NCBI GenBank assembly: GCA_016787265.1
Contig: JAEUVF010000010.1
Location: 62,001 to 126,000, forward strand
Source: Flavipsychrobacter sp.
Lineage (GTDB): Bacteria; Bacteroidota; Bacteroidia; Chitinophagales; Chitinophagaceae
Reading direction: 5' to 3'
DNA: 64,000 bases
Part shown: piece after piece, positions 25,623 through 34,867 of the stretch
How positions within the stretch are numbered: the first letter of the stretch is position 1
Layout: each line of letters begins with the position of its first letter
The notes under the pieces: model-generated
Seen by the model: only the letters and a program-made list of their open reading frames with translations
Databases searched by the model: none
What the model was told of the DNA's origin: nothing
Position numbers and translations under genes: made by a program

Positions 25623-26003
25623 ATGACACATTCAATCAGCTGGTTCGAAATCCCTACAAGAGATCTCGCCCGTGCTCAACAATTTTATGAAACCATACTC
25701 GGAGTAGAACTGATACCGATGGATATGCCGGGTATCAAGATGCGGATGTTCCCGGTTCCGGATCATAGTTTTATAAGCGGAGCACTCACCTATGCCCCGG
25801 ATTTTTATGAGCCACAAGCCAATGGCACCCTGGTTTATCTGAATGCCAATCCGGATGTACAGCTTGTACTGGACAGGGTGGAAGCTGCAGGCGGAAAAAT
25901 CATTGTCCCGAAAACCGAAATAAGTCCGGATATTGGCTTTATGGCTGTTATTCATGACACCGAAGGCAATCGGGTGGCCTTTCATTCGGTTCCGGTTGGA
26001 TAA
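25623..26003 (+). CDS. VOC family protein (glyoxalase/bleomycin-resistance fold)
   Basis: 126 residues. The N-terminal SWFEIPTRDLARAQQFYETIL and the C-terminal GFMAVIHDTEGNRVAFHS follow the paired beta-alpha-beta modules of the VOC superfamily. The possible metal ligands are His and Glu at the strand ends, but members range from enzymes to binding proteins, so the reaction is unknown. It lies 11 bp after the DUF1761 gene. Confidence 0.88.
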   Translation: MTHSISWFEIPTRDLARAQQFYETILGVELIPMDMPGIKMRMFPVPDHSFISGALTYAPDFYEPQANGTLVYLNANPDVQLVLDRVEAAGGKIIVPKTEISPDIGFMAVIHDTEGNRVAFHSVPVG

Positions 26004-26014
26004 ATTTTTTTACA

Positions 26015-26515
26015 ATGTCTAACATTGACTGGAGCAAATTCACTGTTCGTATAAATGTGCGGGCACGCCGAAGTGATTTGTATGATGCCTGGACAACCAA
26101 AGCAGGCATGGAATACTGGTTTCTTCGCAATTGTGAGTTTGTAGATGCCAAAGGATATATCCTGGATGAGGAGGAAACCATCCGTGCGGGATGTACCTAT
26201 ACCTTTTTTTGGCATGGATATACTGACGCGGTGTTTGAAAAAGGTGAAATCATGGAAGCCAATGGCCAGGACCGGATCGTTTTCCGCTTTGGGAAAGCAG
26301 GCATCTGTACGGTTCGCATTTTAATGGCGGGAGATGAGCAGATTGTTGAAATCGAGCAGGCAGAAATACCAACAGATGAACATTCGCAATTTCAATATCA
26401 TGTTGGATGTAAGACTGGCTGGACCTTTTACCTTACCAATTTGAAAAGCCTTTTTGAAGGCGGCATTGATTTAAGGAACGGGGACATCAATCTTCAGGAC
26501 ATGCTGAATTCTTAA
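26015..26515 (+). CDS. SRPBCC/AHSA1 domain protein
   Basis: 166 residues. The pattern VRARRSDLYDAWTTKAGMEYWF, then ENGQDRIVFRFG-like strands and the closing WTFYLTNLKSLFEGG helix are typical of the activator-of-Hsp90 (AHSA1) branch of the START-like SRPBCC fold. These proteins bind hydrophobic ligands or partners; the ligand is unknown. ATG at 26015, 11 bp after the VOC gene. A DUF6265-like pseudogene follows 21 bp downstream. Confidence 0.86.
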   Translation: MSNIDWSKFTVRINVRARRSDLYDAWTTKAGMEYWFLRNCEFVDAKGYILDEEETIRAGCTYTFFWHGYTDAVFEKGEIMEANGQDRIVFRFGKAGICTVRILMAGDEQIVEIEQAEIPTDEHSQFQYHVGCKTGWTFYLTNLKSLFEGGIDLRNGDINLQDMLNS

Positions 26516-26536
26516 TTGATAGACAGATATACTTGT

Positions 26537-26831
26537 ATGAATTTGTATTTTATACTGCTACTTACTCTCTTTTTCAAACTGGATGCCGATCCTTTTTATC
26601 ACTTAAAACAACTGGAAGGCTGTTGGCAAAAAACCGGCACATCGGTGCCGGAATTCGAAGAGTGGAAAATCCGGGATTCGTTTTCCATGGTCGGACGGAT
26701 GTCCCAAACATGACTATCCACGAAGAATTGTCTATAGTTTTAAAGGATTGGACACGTTTCATGCATGGATTGATGCAGGAGTTGATAAGGCATCTGACCG
26801 CGTTGATTTTTACTTTAAAAGGGTGAAGTAG
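26537..26831 (+). pseudogene. Remnant of a DUF6265-like secreted protein (internal deletion and frameshift)
   Basis: From the ATG at 26537 the frame encodes a signal peptide and the start of a mature protein (QLEGCWQKTG, EEWKIRDSFSMVGRM), then hits TGA at 26711-26713. In the next frame, from about 26703, the sequence continues as PKHDYPRRIVYSFKG, then FHAWIDAG and, before the TAG at 26829, RVDFYFKRVK. These two parts match the beginning and end of the DUF6265 family (LEGxW...EEW, then HDxPxRIxY...HAWIxG...DFxxxRV). About 60 to 70 residues of the middle are missing, and the frames differ by one, so the gene is broken by an internal deletion. Confidence 0.7.
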
Positions 26832-26844
26832 TGAGAACTGGAAT

Positions 26845-27771
26845 CTATTGTTTACAAAGCCAGTCAAACAATCGTTCCACCTCTGCAGGTTGAAACAATT
26901 GTGTTCCCGGATTCATGGTGGCAGCTGTTCCGCAAGCCACTCCATAACGAATGATATCAGCAGCTACAGCATTTTTCCAGACCTGGTAACACATTCCGGC
27001 AACCATGGAATCACCGGCGCCAACTGTACTCTGCTTTTTTACTGTGGGAGCCGGTACACGAATCACCTGGTCTTTGTTCACCAATATGGCACCCTGCGCA
27101 CCCAATGAAACTGTTACCATCCTGCAGGATCCGCTTTTCAGCAGGCTTTGGGCTGCTTCCACCACCTGATCGGTTTCCAATACCGGAACTCCCGACAATT
27201 GACTCAATTCATTCAGATTGGGCTTTACAAGGTAAACACCAGCGGCCACAGCCAGTTCCAGTGGTTTCCCAGAACAATCGATTATAGGTTTGGCACCCAG
27301 CTGATTGGCAAGTGTTACCAGTCGCGCGTAGAAATTATCATTAAATCCGGGGGGCAGACTGCCGCTCCCTACAATAATTTCCGGTGCAACCGGCAGGTTT
27401 TTTATTGCACAAAGAATGTCTTCTTCGATTTCCGCCTGAAGTGTTGGTCCGGGTAATACAAATCGAAACTGGTTATTGCTTTGCTCTTCAAGTACCACGA
27501 TATTCTCCCGGGTTTCTCCTGGTATCTGTATGGTATGGTAAGAAATCCTTTCTTCCTGAAGGCAGGCTTCGAGCTGCTTTCCATTGAAACCACCACTGGT
27601 AATCAATGCCATATTAGGCGCTCCTAATCGCTGGAGGCCTTTGCTTACATTGATCCCTCCGCCCCCTGCTTCCACCACCATATCACTGCACCTGAGTTTT
27701 TTTTCAGGAATCAACTGGGTTGTTCGCGTGCTTTTGTCAACAGCCGGATTGGGTGTTACAGTAAGGATCAT
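26845..27771 (-). CDS. pfkB: PfkB-type phosphofructokinase family hexose kinase
   Basis: 308 residues of the ribokinase fold. The sequence parallels E. coli PfkB (phosphofructokinase II) at many points: EKKLRCSDMVVEAGGGGINV, then FRFVLPGP, GSGSLPPG, LVKPN and the catalytic STVGAGDSMVAG with the base Asp. It should phosphorylate fructose 6-phosphate, though fructose-1-phosphate or tagatose-6-phosphate cannot be excluded in this family. ATG at 27771. Five bases separate it from the end of the DsbA-family gene, so both probably come from one mRNA. Confidence 0.85.
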   Translation of the reverse strand: MILTVTPNPAVDKSTRTTQLIPEKKLRCSDMVVEAGGGGINVSKGLQRLGAPNMALITSGGFNGKQLEACLQEERISYHTIQIPGETRENIVVLEEQSNNQFRFVLPGPTLQAEIEEDILCAIKNLPVAPEIIVGSGSLPPGFNDNFYARLVTLANQLGAKPIIDCSGKPLELAVAAGVYLVKPNLNELSQLSGVPVLETDQVVEAAQSLLKSGSCRMVTVSLGAQGAILVNKDQVIRVPAPTVKKQSTVGAGDSMVAGMCYQVWKNAVAADIIRYGVACGTAATMNPGTQLFQPAEVERLFDWLCKQ

Positions 27772-27776
27772 GGCAC

Positions 27777-28430
27777 TTAATTTTTATTCAGGTCAGCCAA
27801 TACGGCTTCGATTCGTTGAATAAAACTTGCTTCATCGGTATACCCACGGGCCAGCATAAAGAATTTGCTTTCGCTGACCTGCATCAATACACAGGGGTAC
27901 CCGGTAACCTGTAACTGTTTACAAAGCTGAAACTCATAATAGGCTTTCTCTTTATATTCTTCGGAACCCAGCTTTTGGTAGAAATCATCCTCGTCCATGT
28001 TATACTTCTCCAAAAGATGGCGGTAGGCTTCGTTATCACAAAGATCCCTTCCTTCAAAATGCAATGCATACTGTAAATCAGAAGCGAATTCAACCTGTTG
28101 ATCCGGATAGAGTTCCTTGAAAATGCACAGCGCAATGGCCGGCTTTTCCGAATTCGGATACCAATCACTCAAGTCTGGGTTAAAAATATGCCAGAGATAG
28201 TCCTGTCCGAACCGGATGCCGGTTAATTCTTCCACTGACTTGTAGGCGTCAGCAATATATCCGGCCATAACACCAATATGCCTGGGCTGATCGGGAAGGA
28301 TCATACCACCGGACAATACTTCGAATCCAATCCGGTCGGAATAGAGTTCATGAATTTTTTTGATAACCGGACTAAAACCGTAGCACCAGCCGCAATAAGC
28401 ATCATAGCAATAATAAAGTACAGGGGTCAT
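27777..28430 (-). CDS. DsbA family (FrnE-like) thiol oxidoreductase
   Basis: 217 residues without a signal peptide, hence cytoplasmic. The active-site motif CGWC lies at residues 13-16 (YDAYCGWCYGFSP), followed by the helical insertion of DsbA-like proteins and the cis-proline region VTGYPCVLM. Related proteins act as protein disulfide isomerases or handle oxidised proteins under stress. Position before pfkB gives no clue to the partner. ATG at 28430. Confidence 0.87.
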   Translation of the reverse strand: MTPVLYYCYDAYCGWCYGFSPVIKKIHELYSDRIGFEVLSGGMILPDQPRHIGVMAGYIADAYKSVEELTGIRFGQDYLWHIFNPDLSDWYPNSEKPAIALCIFKELYPDQQVEFASDLQYALHFEGRDLCDNEAYRHLLEKYNMDEDDFYQKLGSEEYKEKAYYEFQLCKQLQVTGYPCVLMQVSESKFFMLARGYTDEASFIQRIEAVLADLNKN

Positions 28431-28539
28431 GCTGCAAATTACCTGCTTTCAGCGGGACTTTCACCGACTATTAATGAGATCTTAACAACCGAACCGATTG
28501 TAGCTGGGTTATTGTTTAACTTACATTAAAGCCGATTTT

Positions 28540-30060
28540 ATGGAAAATGCAACAATCGAAGTAAGGAATTTAACAATGGCGGATTACCAGGAATTGAAAG
28601 AATCCATGATTGAAGCCTATGCCAGCATGGGCGGACAATACTGGGGTGAGGAATCCCTGGCCAAGCTGATTAAGAAATTTCCGGAGGGCCAGATCTGTGT
28701 AACACTGGATGGTCGTGTGGTGGGATGTGCTCTAACCCTGATTGTTAATTTCAACCGGTTTGGGGACACACATTCCTACCGCCAGGTTACGGGTAATTAT
28801 ACGTTTGACACACATGATCCGCAAGGGGATGTTCTTTATGGAATCGAGATGTTTATCCATCCTGAGTTTCGTGGCTTGCGACTGGCCCGGCGTTTATATG
28901 AAGCCCGTAAAGTATTGTGTGAAAACCTGAACCTGCGGGCTATTGTTGCGGGTGGCAGAATTCCGGGATATGGCAAGGTTGCGGAAGAAATGACACCTCG
29001 CGAATACTTGGAAAAAGTCAAGCGCCGGGAATTGCACGATAGCACGCTAAGTTTTCAGTTAGCAAATGATTTCCAGATTAAAAAAGTGATGCAGCATTAC
29101 CTGCCCGAGGACAGGGAATCCCGCGGATATGCAACCCTGTTAGTATGGTACAATGTATATTATGAACCAAACCGAAATGCGCTGAACCTGAGGAAGGATT
29201 TTGTTCGTATTGGATTGGTGCAATGGCAAATGCGGCAATATGGGACACTAAAAGATATGATGGATCAGGTTGAATATTTTGTGGATGCCGTGAGTGATTA
29301 CAATTCTGATTTCTGTCTGTTACCCGAATTGTTCAATGCACCTCTGATGGAACAATTTAACCATCTTCCGGGGCATGCGGCGATTCGCGAATTGGCTGCA
29401 TTAACCCCTGATATCGTTGATGCGCTTTCCAAACTGGCCATCTCTTATAATGTGAATATCATTGGTGGCTCCATGCCTTCCATCCGGGATGGAGAATTAT
29501 ACAATACATCTTATTTCCTGCATCGGAATGGCCGCATTGACTTTTATGATAAAATCCATCCAACACCTTCAGAAGAATATGAATGGGCCATAAAAGGCGG
29601 AGATAAGATTCAGGTAATTGAGACGGATGCTGGCAAGGTTGGTGTGTTGATCTGTTATGATGTAGAGTTTCCGGAGTTATCAAGACTGTTAGCTGATCAG
29701 GGTATGCAGATTTTATTTGTTCCTTTTTTAACGGATACACAAAATGCGTATAACCGGGTACGTTATTGTGCAGCGGCGCGGGCAATCGAAAATGAATGTT
29801 TTGTGGCCATTGCCGGAACAGTGGGTAATCTGCCTAAAGTGCATAATATGGATTTGCAGTTTGCCCAATCAGCGGTATTGACCCCTTCTGATTTTGCATT
29901 TCCGGTGAATGGAATTAAAGCGGAAGCAACTCCCAATACGGAGATGATCATCGTGTCGGATGTAGACCTGACCTTGTTATCAGAATTGCATGAATATGGA
30001 AGTGTGACTACCCTGAAGGACCGTCGCCATGATCTCTATGAGCTGAAATTACTCAAGTAG
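28540..30060 (+). CDS. GNAT acetyltransferase fused to a carbon-nitrogen hydrolase
   Basis: 506 residues. Residues 1-205 are a GNAT domain (ALTLIVNFNRFGD, IHPEFRGLRLARRLYEARK as the acetyl-CoA loop). Residues 225-500 are a nitrilase-superfamily domain with the Glu-Lys-Cys triad: LLPELFN, YDKIHPTPSEEYEWAI and VGVLICYDVEFPE, then CAAARAIENECFVAI. The hydrolase half should cut an amide; the two halves may act on one substrate in turn. The same fusion is found in many Bacteroidota, but its reaction is not known to me. ATG at 28540; divergent from the DsbA-family gene. Confidence 0.88.
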   Translation: MENATIEVRNLTMADYQELKESMIEAYASMGGQYWGEESLAKLIKKFPEGQICVTLDGRVVGCALTLIVNFNRFGDTHSYRQVTGNYTFDTHDPQGDVLYGIEMFIHPEFRGLRLARRLYEARKVLCENLNLRAIVAGGRIPGYGKVAEEMTPREYLEKVKRRELHDSTLSFQLANDFQIKKVMQHYLPEDRESRGYATLLVWYNVYYEPNRNALNLRKDFVRIGLVQWQMRQYGTLKDMMDQVEYFVDAVSDYNSDFCLLPELFNAPLMEQFNHLPGHAAIRELAALTPDIVDALSKLAISYNVNIIGGSMPSIRDGELYNTSYFLHRNGRIDFYDKIHPTPSEEYEWAIKGGDKIQVIETDAGKVGVLICYDVEFPELSRLLADQGMQILFVPFLTDTQNAYNRVRYCAAARAIENECFVAIAGTVGNLPKVHNMDLQFAQSAVLTPSDFAFPVNGIKAEATPNTEMIIVSDVDLTLLSELHEYGSVTTLKDRRHDLYELKLLK

Positions 30061-30068
30061 TTTATAAA

Positions 30069-30671
30069 TTATTTGTATTTCCAGTTGCGGTTTTTACCAT
30101 CTGCGATCCATTCTACTGCCTGGTTGATTCGTTTCTGTCTGGTGGCATCGGTTTTTGCTTCCGTGATCCATTCAATGTATTCTTTCCGGTGACTGTAGCT
30201 GAATTTGTCAAAAACCTCCCAGGCGCGGTGGTGTTTCCGGAGTGCCTGTTCGAATTCAGGAGGAAGCATACATTCCTTATGGGAGGAGGTCGTTTTGCGG
30301 GGAAGTTTACTACCCTGTTCATTGAGTAACATTGCCTCCTGAAGCAGTGAGTTGAAGTGAGCAGGAAGATCGTCGATGGACTTGATAAGTCCGAGATGTC
30401 CCATAGACCTTTCTTCCCGGGCATTTTGCAGCAAAGCGGGATCCTTCATCAGCGCGGCCTTACAGAATGTGAATGCGCAATGGTTCTTGAATCCTGCGAA
30501 ACTGCAAAGCATGTCATTTTCGTATTCAAAATAGGGCATGCCCCATTTAACGGTTTCTTTAACCTCCGGGCAGGTCCTGTGGATCCGCTCCCGTAAGTGC
30601 AGCAGGATAGGCTGGGCAAAAGGTTGAGCTTTTGCTATGTAATCGTCGATGCGGGAGTCCAGCTGCGGCAT
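30069..30671 (-). CDS. YdeI/OmpD-associated family protein with DUF1801 domain
   Basis: 200 residues. The first 110 residues match DUF1801 (HLRERIHRTCPEVKETVKWGMPYFEYE...FCAFAG-type core). The C-terminal 60 residues, with PPEFEQALRKHHRAWEVFDKFSYSHRKEYIEWI, fit the YdeI/OmpD-associated helical domain. Function is unknown; the fold is linked to frataxin-like proteins. ATG at 30671, 8 bp from the convergent GNAT-nitrilase gene at its 3' end and 82 bp from the end of polA. Confidence 0.83.
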   Translation of the reverse strand: MPQLDSRIDDYIAKAQPFAQPILLHLRERIHRTCPEVKETVKWGMPYFEYENDMLCSFAGFKNHCAFTFCKAALMKDPALLQNAREERSMGHLGLIKSIDDLPAHFNSLLQEAMLLNEQGSKLPRKTTSSHKECMLPPEFEQALRKHHRAWEVFDKFSYSHRKEYIEWITEAKTDATRQKRINQAVEWIADGKNRNWKYK

Positions 30672-30753
30672 ATCCTAATTTACGCAAATTCCCTGATTCC
30701 AGGCATCCTGTTGGTGCCATCCAACGTGAGACTGTGTGGCCCAGTCTAAGCAA

Positions 30754-33585
30754 TTAATGTGCTTCCAGCCAGTTGGTTCCCTGACCAACTTCAGCGATTA
30801 CCGGAACCTCATTCGGCAGCGGCAGGGCTGATTGCATACATTCAAGAATCAGGGGTTTTAGCTGATCCACCTCCTCCTTTCGGGCATCAAAAACCAATTC
30901 ATCGTGCACCTGCAGGATCATTTTGCTTTTGAGTCCGGCTTTTTTTATGGCAGCATGCAGGGATGTCATAGCAAGTTTAATCATATCAGCTGCAGAGCCC
31001 TGGATGGGGGAGTTGATGGCGTTGCGTTCCGCAAATCCGCGGACGGTAAAATTGGAGGAATTGATATCGCGCAACCAGCGTTTTCGTCCCATCAGGGTTT
31101 GAACATAGCCATGTTCTTTGGCGAAATTGACTGTTTCGTCCATGTATCGGGTAATACCGCTGAATTCCTTTTTATAGTTATCTATTATTTCTTTGGCTTC
31201 TGTTCTGGAGATTCCAAGATTATCAGCCAGGCCAAATGCGCCTTGTCCATAAATTATACCGAAGTTGACACTCTTCGCTTTACGGCGCATGTCTTTTGTA
31301 ACATCCGCCTCATCGATACCGTATACCTTGGCAGCTGTTGCAGTATGAATATCTTTTCCCTGGCGGAAGGCTTCACACATATTCGGGTCACCGCTGATGG
31401 CTGCAACAATACGTAATTCGATTTGGGAATAATCAGCTGAAAGCAGAATATGCTCACTATCTCTGGGTATGAATGCCTTTCTGATTTCCTTACCTCTTTC
31501 TGTGCGGATGGGAATATTCTGCAAGTTTGGATTGTTGCTGGACAATCGTCCAGTAACAGCTACAGCCTGTGCATAGGAAGTGTGAACCCTGCCTGTTTTA
31601 TGGTTGATCATCAGTGGAAGGGCATCTACATAGGTTGATTTAAGCTTGGTTAACTCCCGGAAAGCCAGGATATCATCCACAATGGGGTTTTGCAGCGCGA
31701 GTTTGGCCAGCACGTCTTCGCCGGTAGCATATTGTCCGGTTTTGGTTTTTTTGGCTTTGGGGTCCAGTTTCAGTTTTTCAAACAGCACTTCCCCTAATTG
31801 TTTGGGGGAAGCCAGGTTAAAGCGGACACCTGCCGCTGCGTAAACCCTTTCTTCAGCTGCTTTTGCTTCTCTTTCCAATTCCTTTGAGTAGTCATTTAAA
31901 AAGGCTGTATCTACTTTAATCCCTTCATATTCCATATCCGTCAAAACCTTAACGAGGGGGTTTTCCACTTTTTCGAAAACCGATTTCACTTCCAGGGATT
32001 CCAGCAGCGGAACAAATTTCTGTTTTAACTGTAGGGTGATATCTGCATCCTCGGCTGCGTACTCCTTGATTTTCTCCAACTCAACATCCCTCATATTTCC
32101 CTGGTTCTTGCCCTTTTTGCCGATCAGCTCTTCAATAGGTACCGTTTCATAACCCAGGTATTTGGCACTTAGCAGGTCCATACCACGCTTTCCTTCAGGT
32201 TCAATGACATAATGCGCCAGCATGGTGTCAAATAGCTTACCGCTGAGTTCGTAACCATACCATTTCAGGATAAGTAAATCGTATTTGATGTTTTGGCCCA
32301 CCCATGTTTTGGCCGGATCCCTGAAAAGAGGATTGAACTGGTTCAGAATACTTTTTGTTTTGACCTGGTCAGACGGACAGGGAACGTAATAACCAGTATG
32401 AGGCTTGACTGAAAAAGAGAGGCCTACCAGTTCAGCATCGTTCGCGTCCAGGCTGGTAGTTTCGGTATCAAAGCAGATTTCTGGTTCTGCGGATAATATT
32501 TTAATCAAGGCCTCAATAGCATCGGAGCCTTCCACCAACTCATACTGATGCGGGGTATTTTGGATGTTTTTATCAACAAAATGGCTGGAATTGCTGTCGG
32601 AATCATCAGAATTTTCAGAATTTATCTTACCTGCGCCATTATTTGGCGTACCAACTACATTGCCAAATAAATCAGTTTGAACAGATTGGTTTGCCTGTGT
32701 AACAACCTGTATATCTTCACCAAGAATGCGTTTGGCAACTGTTTTAAATTCCAATTCAGTGAAGATTTCTTTCAACGCTTCCCGGTTCCAGTCTTTCAAC
32801 CGGAAGTCTTCTTCATGAAATTCAACCGGGACATTCGTGATGATGGTTGCCAGTTTTTTGGAAAGGATGGCGGATTCTTTTCCGTTCCGCACTTTTTCAC
32901 CCAAAGCCCCTTTTATTGAATCTGCGTTGGCCAGAATGTTTTCAAGTGTACCATATTCATTTAAAAGCTTTGAGGCGGTTTTTTCACCAACACCTGCGAT
33001 ACCTGGTATATTATCAACTGCGTCACCCATCAATCCAAGCATGTCAATTACCTGATCAACCGACCGTATATTCCATTTTGAACATACTTCTTCCGGACCT
33101 AAAATCTCAATATCTCCACCCTGGTAGCCAGGCTTATATATTTTGATTTTATCAGAAACCAACTGACCATAATCTTTATCGGGTGTTACCATGAATACTT
33201 CATAGCCAGCCGCCGCCGCCTGTTTGGATAGTGTGCCTACCACATCATCTGCTTCAAAACCATCAAGCTCTACAACGGGGATATTAAAACCACGAATAAT
33301 TCGCTTGATATCAGGAATGGCAAGAAGCAGGTCCTCAGGAGCTTCCTGGCGATTGGCCTTATAGTCGGTGAAATCAGTATGACGTTCAGTAGGAGCCTGG
33401 GTATCAAAACATACCGCCATATGAGTGGGGTGCCGGTTATTTATAAGTTCCAGTAAAGCATTGGTAAAACCGAATTGAGCATTGGTGTTTTTACCCTGGC
33501 TGGTGATACGCGGACTGCGGATGAGTGCATAATAGGCTCTGAAAATAAGGGCCATCGCATCGAGCAGAAAAAGTCTTTTGTCCAT
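30754..33585 (-). CDS. polA: DNA polymerase I
   Basis: 943 residues. Residues 1-295 are the 5' nuclease (LLDAMALIFRAYYAL, ELDGFEADDVVGTL, GVGEKTASKLL). A short acidic linker follows (about 300-345, serine/aspartate-rich). Residues 350-540 form the 3'-5' exonuclease with intact motifs FDTETTSLD, NIKYDLLIL and YAAEDAD, so proofreading should work. The polymerase domain has motif A (ADYSQIELR), motif B (RRKAKSVNFGIIYGQGAFGL) and motif C (QVHDELVFD). Role: primer removal, gap filling and repair. ATG at 33585. The DUF4143-type gene ends 55 bp upstream on the same strand. Confidence 0.96.
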   Translation of the reverse strand: MDKRLFLLDAMALIFRAYYALIRSPRITSQGKNTNAQFGFTNALLELINNRHPTHMAVCFDTQAPTERHTDFTDYKANRQEAPEDLLLAIPDIKRIIRGFNIPVVELDGFEADDVVGTLSKQAAAAGYEVFMVTPDKDYGQLVSDKIKIYKPGYQGGDIEILGPEEVCSKWNIRSVDQVIDMLGLMGDAVDNIPGIAGVGEKTASKLLNEYGTLENILANADSIKGALGEKVRNGKESAILSKKLATIITNVPVEFHEEDFRLKDWNREALKEIFTELEFKTVAKRILGEDIQVVTQANQSVQTDLFGNVVGTPNNGAGKINSENSDDSDSNSSHFVDKNIQNTPHQYELVEGSDAIEALIKILSAEPEICFDTETTSLDANDAELVGLSFSVKPHTGYYVPCPSDQVKTKSILNQFNPLFRDPAKTWVGQNIKYDLLILKWYGYELSGKLFDTMLAHYVIEPEGKRGMDLLSAKYLGYETVPIEELIGKKGKNQGNMRDVELEKIKEYAAEDADITLQLKQKFVPLLESLEVKSVFEKVENPLVKVLTDMEYEGIKVDTAFLNDYSKELEREAKAAEERVYAAAGVRFNLASPKQLGEVLFEKLKLDPKAKKTKTGQYATGEDVLAKLALQNPIVDDILAFRELTKLKSTYVDALPLMINHKTGRVHTSYAQAVAVTGRLSSNNPNLQNIPIRTERGKEIRKAFIPRDSEHILLSADYSQIELRIVAAISGDPNMCEAFRQGKDIHTATAAKVYGIDEADVTKDMRRKAKSVNFGIIYGQGAFGLADNLGISRTEAKEIIDNYKKEFSGITRYMDETVNFAKEHGYVQTLMGRKRWLRDINSSNFTVRGFAERNAINSPIQGSAADMIKLAMTSLHAAIKKAGLKSKMILQVHDELVFDARKEEVDQLKPLILECMQSALPLPNEVPVIAEVGQGTNWLEAH

Positions 33586-33640
33586 ATAACAAAGATAGGG
33601 TTATGAAAAAGAGCAGCGCTGCAAGGGAAAACATTGCCAC

Positions 33641-34867
33641 TCAGCGTAAGAGGGAAAGTTTTTGCAGGAGATCGGCCAGGGATATCAGGGAACAATTAAT
33701 GGTGGAAAGACTATCAGAAGGTAAATCTGTAGATCGCCCCCCACGCTCTTCCTGGTGATTTACCTGTACTATGTAGTTTTTTCTGGTGGGCAGATCCGAC
33801 AGACAATTTTTTAGTGCCCTGTTAATAAAAGGAATACTGCCCGTTTGAATCAAAACAGCGATAGCTGGCTTTTCGCTGCCAGCGGAAAACTTTTCTTTTT
33901 TAGTTATAACAAGTTGAATTTCAGTGGCATGTTGGGTGCGGTAGTAATACATATGGTATTTATTTGGAAGGATTTTGGCAATTTCCTCAATAACATATCC
34001 TTCCCAGGAGCCGGCCTGGCAGGTGGACTTACTCAGTGCACGTAATGATTGGATTCCCAATAAATGGTGCAGGATTCCTGCATCCCGGATATAAATCTTA
34101 GGTGCTTTTGCCAAACGCTTTTTGTTTTCTCCTGGTAAGGCCGGAAGCAACCGAATAAGAAAGGAGGCCTCCAGAAATTGTATATACCTCAGCACCGTTG
34201 GACCTGATATACCCATTGCTCTGGCAAGCACCTGAAAATTTAAAATACTTCCGTTCAGTTGAGCAATCAGTTCAAGACATCTTCTTATTTTGTTTCTATC
34301 AAGCTGATGTCCGACTAAAGGAACCGAATCAGCGGAAACAATTTGGTCAAGAATCCGTTCTGCACGATTTCCCATCACCCGATTAGAAGGGGCAGACAAA
34401 AAACCTGGAAAACCACCTTTCAGCCAATGTTGCCAAACAACTTCTGATTTGTTGAACTTAAGCGAAAGTAGTGAGCCAGGAAAAACCTCCTGGAGAATAA
34501 ATTTTTTTGGAACCTGGAAAAATTTGAAAACTGTCTGAAATCTAAAATCTGTTGATAAAATGAATTTTGGTTGGTTTTTGAATTTGGATGTAAAAAGTTT
34601 GATATCCACCAAAATTGACGGCATACTATCAATGGCTTCAATAAAAATCAATTCTTTGCTGTGAGCAGAAAAAAATAAATCCGGATGAATGATTCTGCGC
34701 CGATCCATTGATTTTGATAAATCCAGGATCACAATCTTCTTACGCAACTGTTTTGCGATTTGCTCCGCCAAAACTCTTTTACCAACTAAAACGGGTCCAT
34801 GCAGGACTAAAATTTGATTTTGTCTGAAAATCCGGCTAACTGCCAGGTTTAAAGTTGCCTTAACCAC
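33641..34867 (-). CDS. DUF4143-type ATPase homologue with lost catalytic motifs
   Basis: 408 residues. The order of domains is that of AAA/DUF4143 proteins: P-loop region, winged helix (ARAMGISGPTVLRYIQFLEASFLI) and the C-terminal domain (YIRDAGILHHLLGI, WEGYVIEEI, YYYRTQHATEIQLV). But every active motif has changed: the Walker A reads GPVLVGKR with Arg in place of Thr/Ser, Walker B reads IFIEAID instead of ILDEIQ, and the usual EVD of the C-terminal nuclease-like domain is EIQ. It is therefore a likely pseudoenzyme with a scaffold or regulatory role. The start is a GTG at 34867 inside one arm of a nested inverted repeat. Lysine and AT content is higher than in polA next door. Confidence 0.75.
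   Translation of the reverse strand: MVKATLNLAVSRIFRQNQILVLHGPVLVGKRVLAEQIAKQLRKKIVILDLSKSMDRRRIIHPDLFFSAHSKELIFIEAIDSMPSILVDIKLFTSKFKNQPKFILSTDFRFQTVFKFFQVPKKFILQEVFPGSLLSLKFNKSEVVWQHWLKGGFPGFLSAPSNRVMGNRAERILDQIVSADSVPLVGHQLDRNKIRRCLELIAQLNGSILNFQVLARAMGISGPTVLRYIQFLEASFLIRLLPALPGENKKRLAKAPKIYIRDAGILHHLLGIQSLRALSKSTCQAGSWEGYVIEEIAKILPNKYHMYYYRTQHATEIQLVITKKEKFSAGSEKPAIAVLIQTGSIPFINRALKNCLSDLPTRKNYIVQVNHQEERGGRSTDLPSDSLSTINCSLISLADLLQKLSLLR

Noticed and set aside
33641..34867. Toxin-antitoxin or defence module formed by the DUF4143-type gene
   Set aside because: The gene stands alone next to polA, has no partner ORF and lacks the ATPase motifs.
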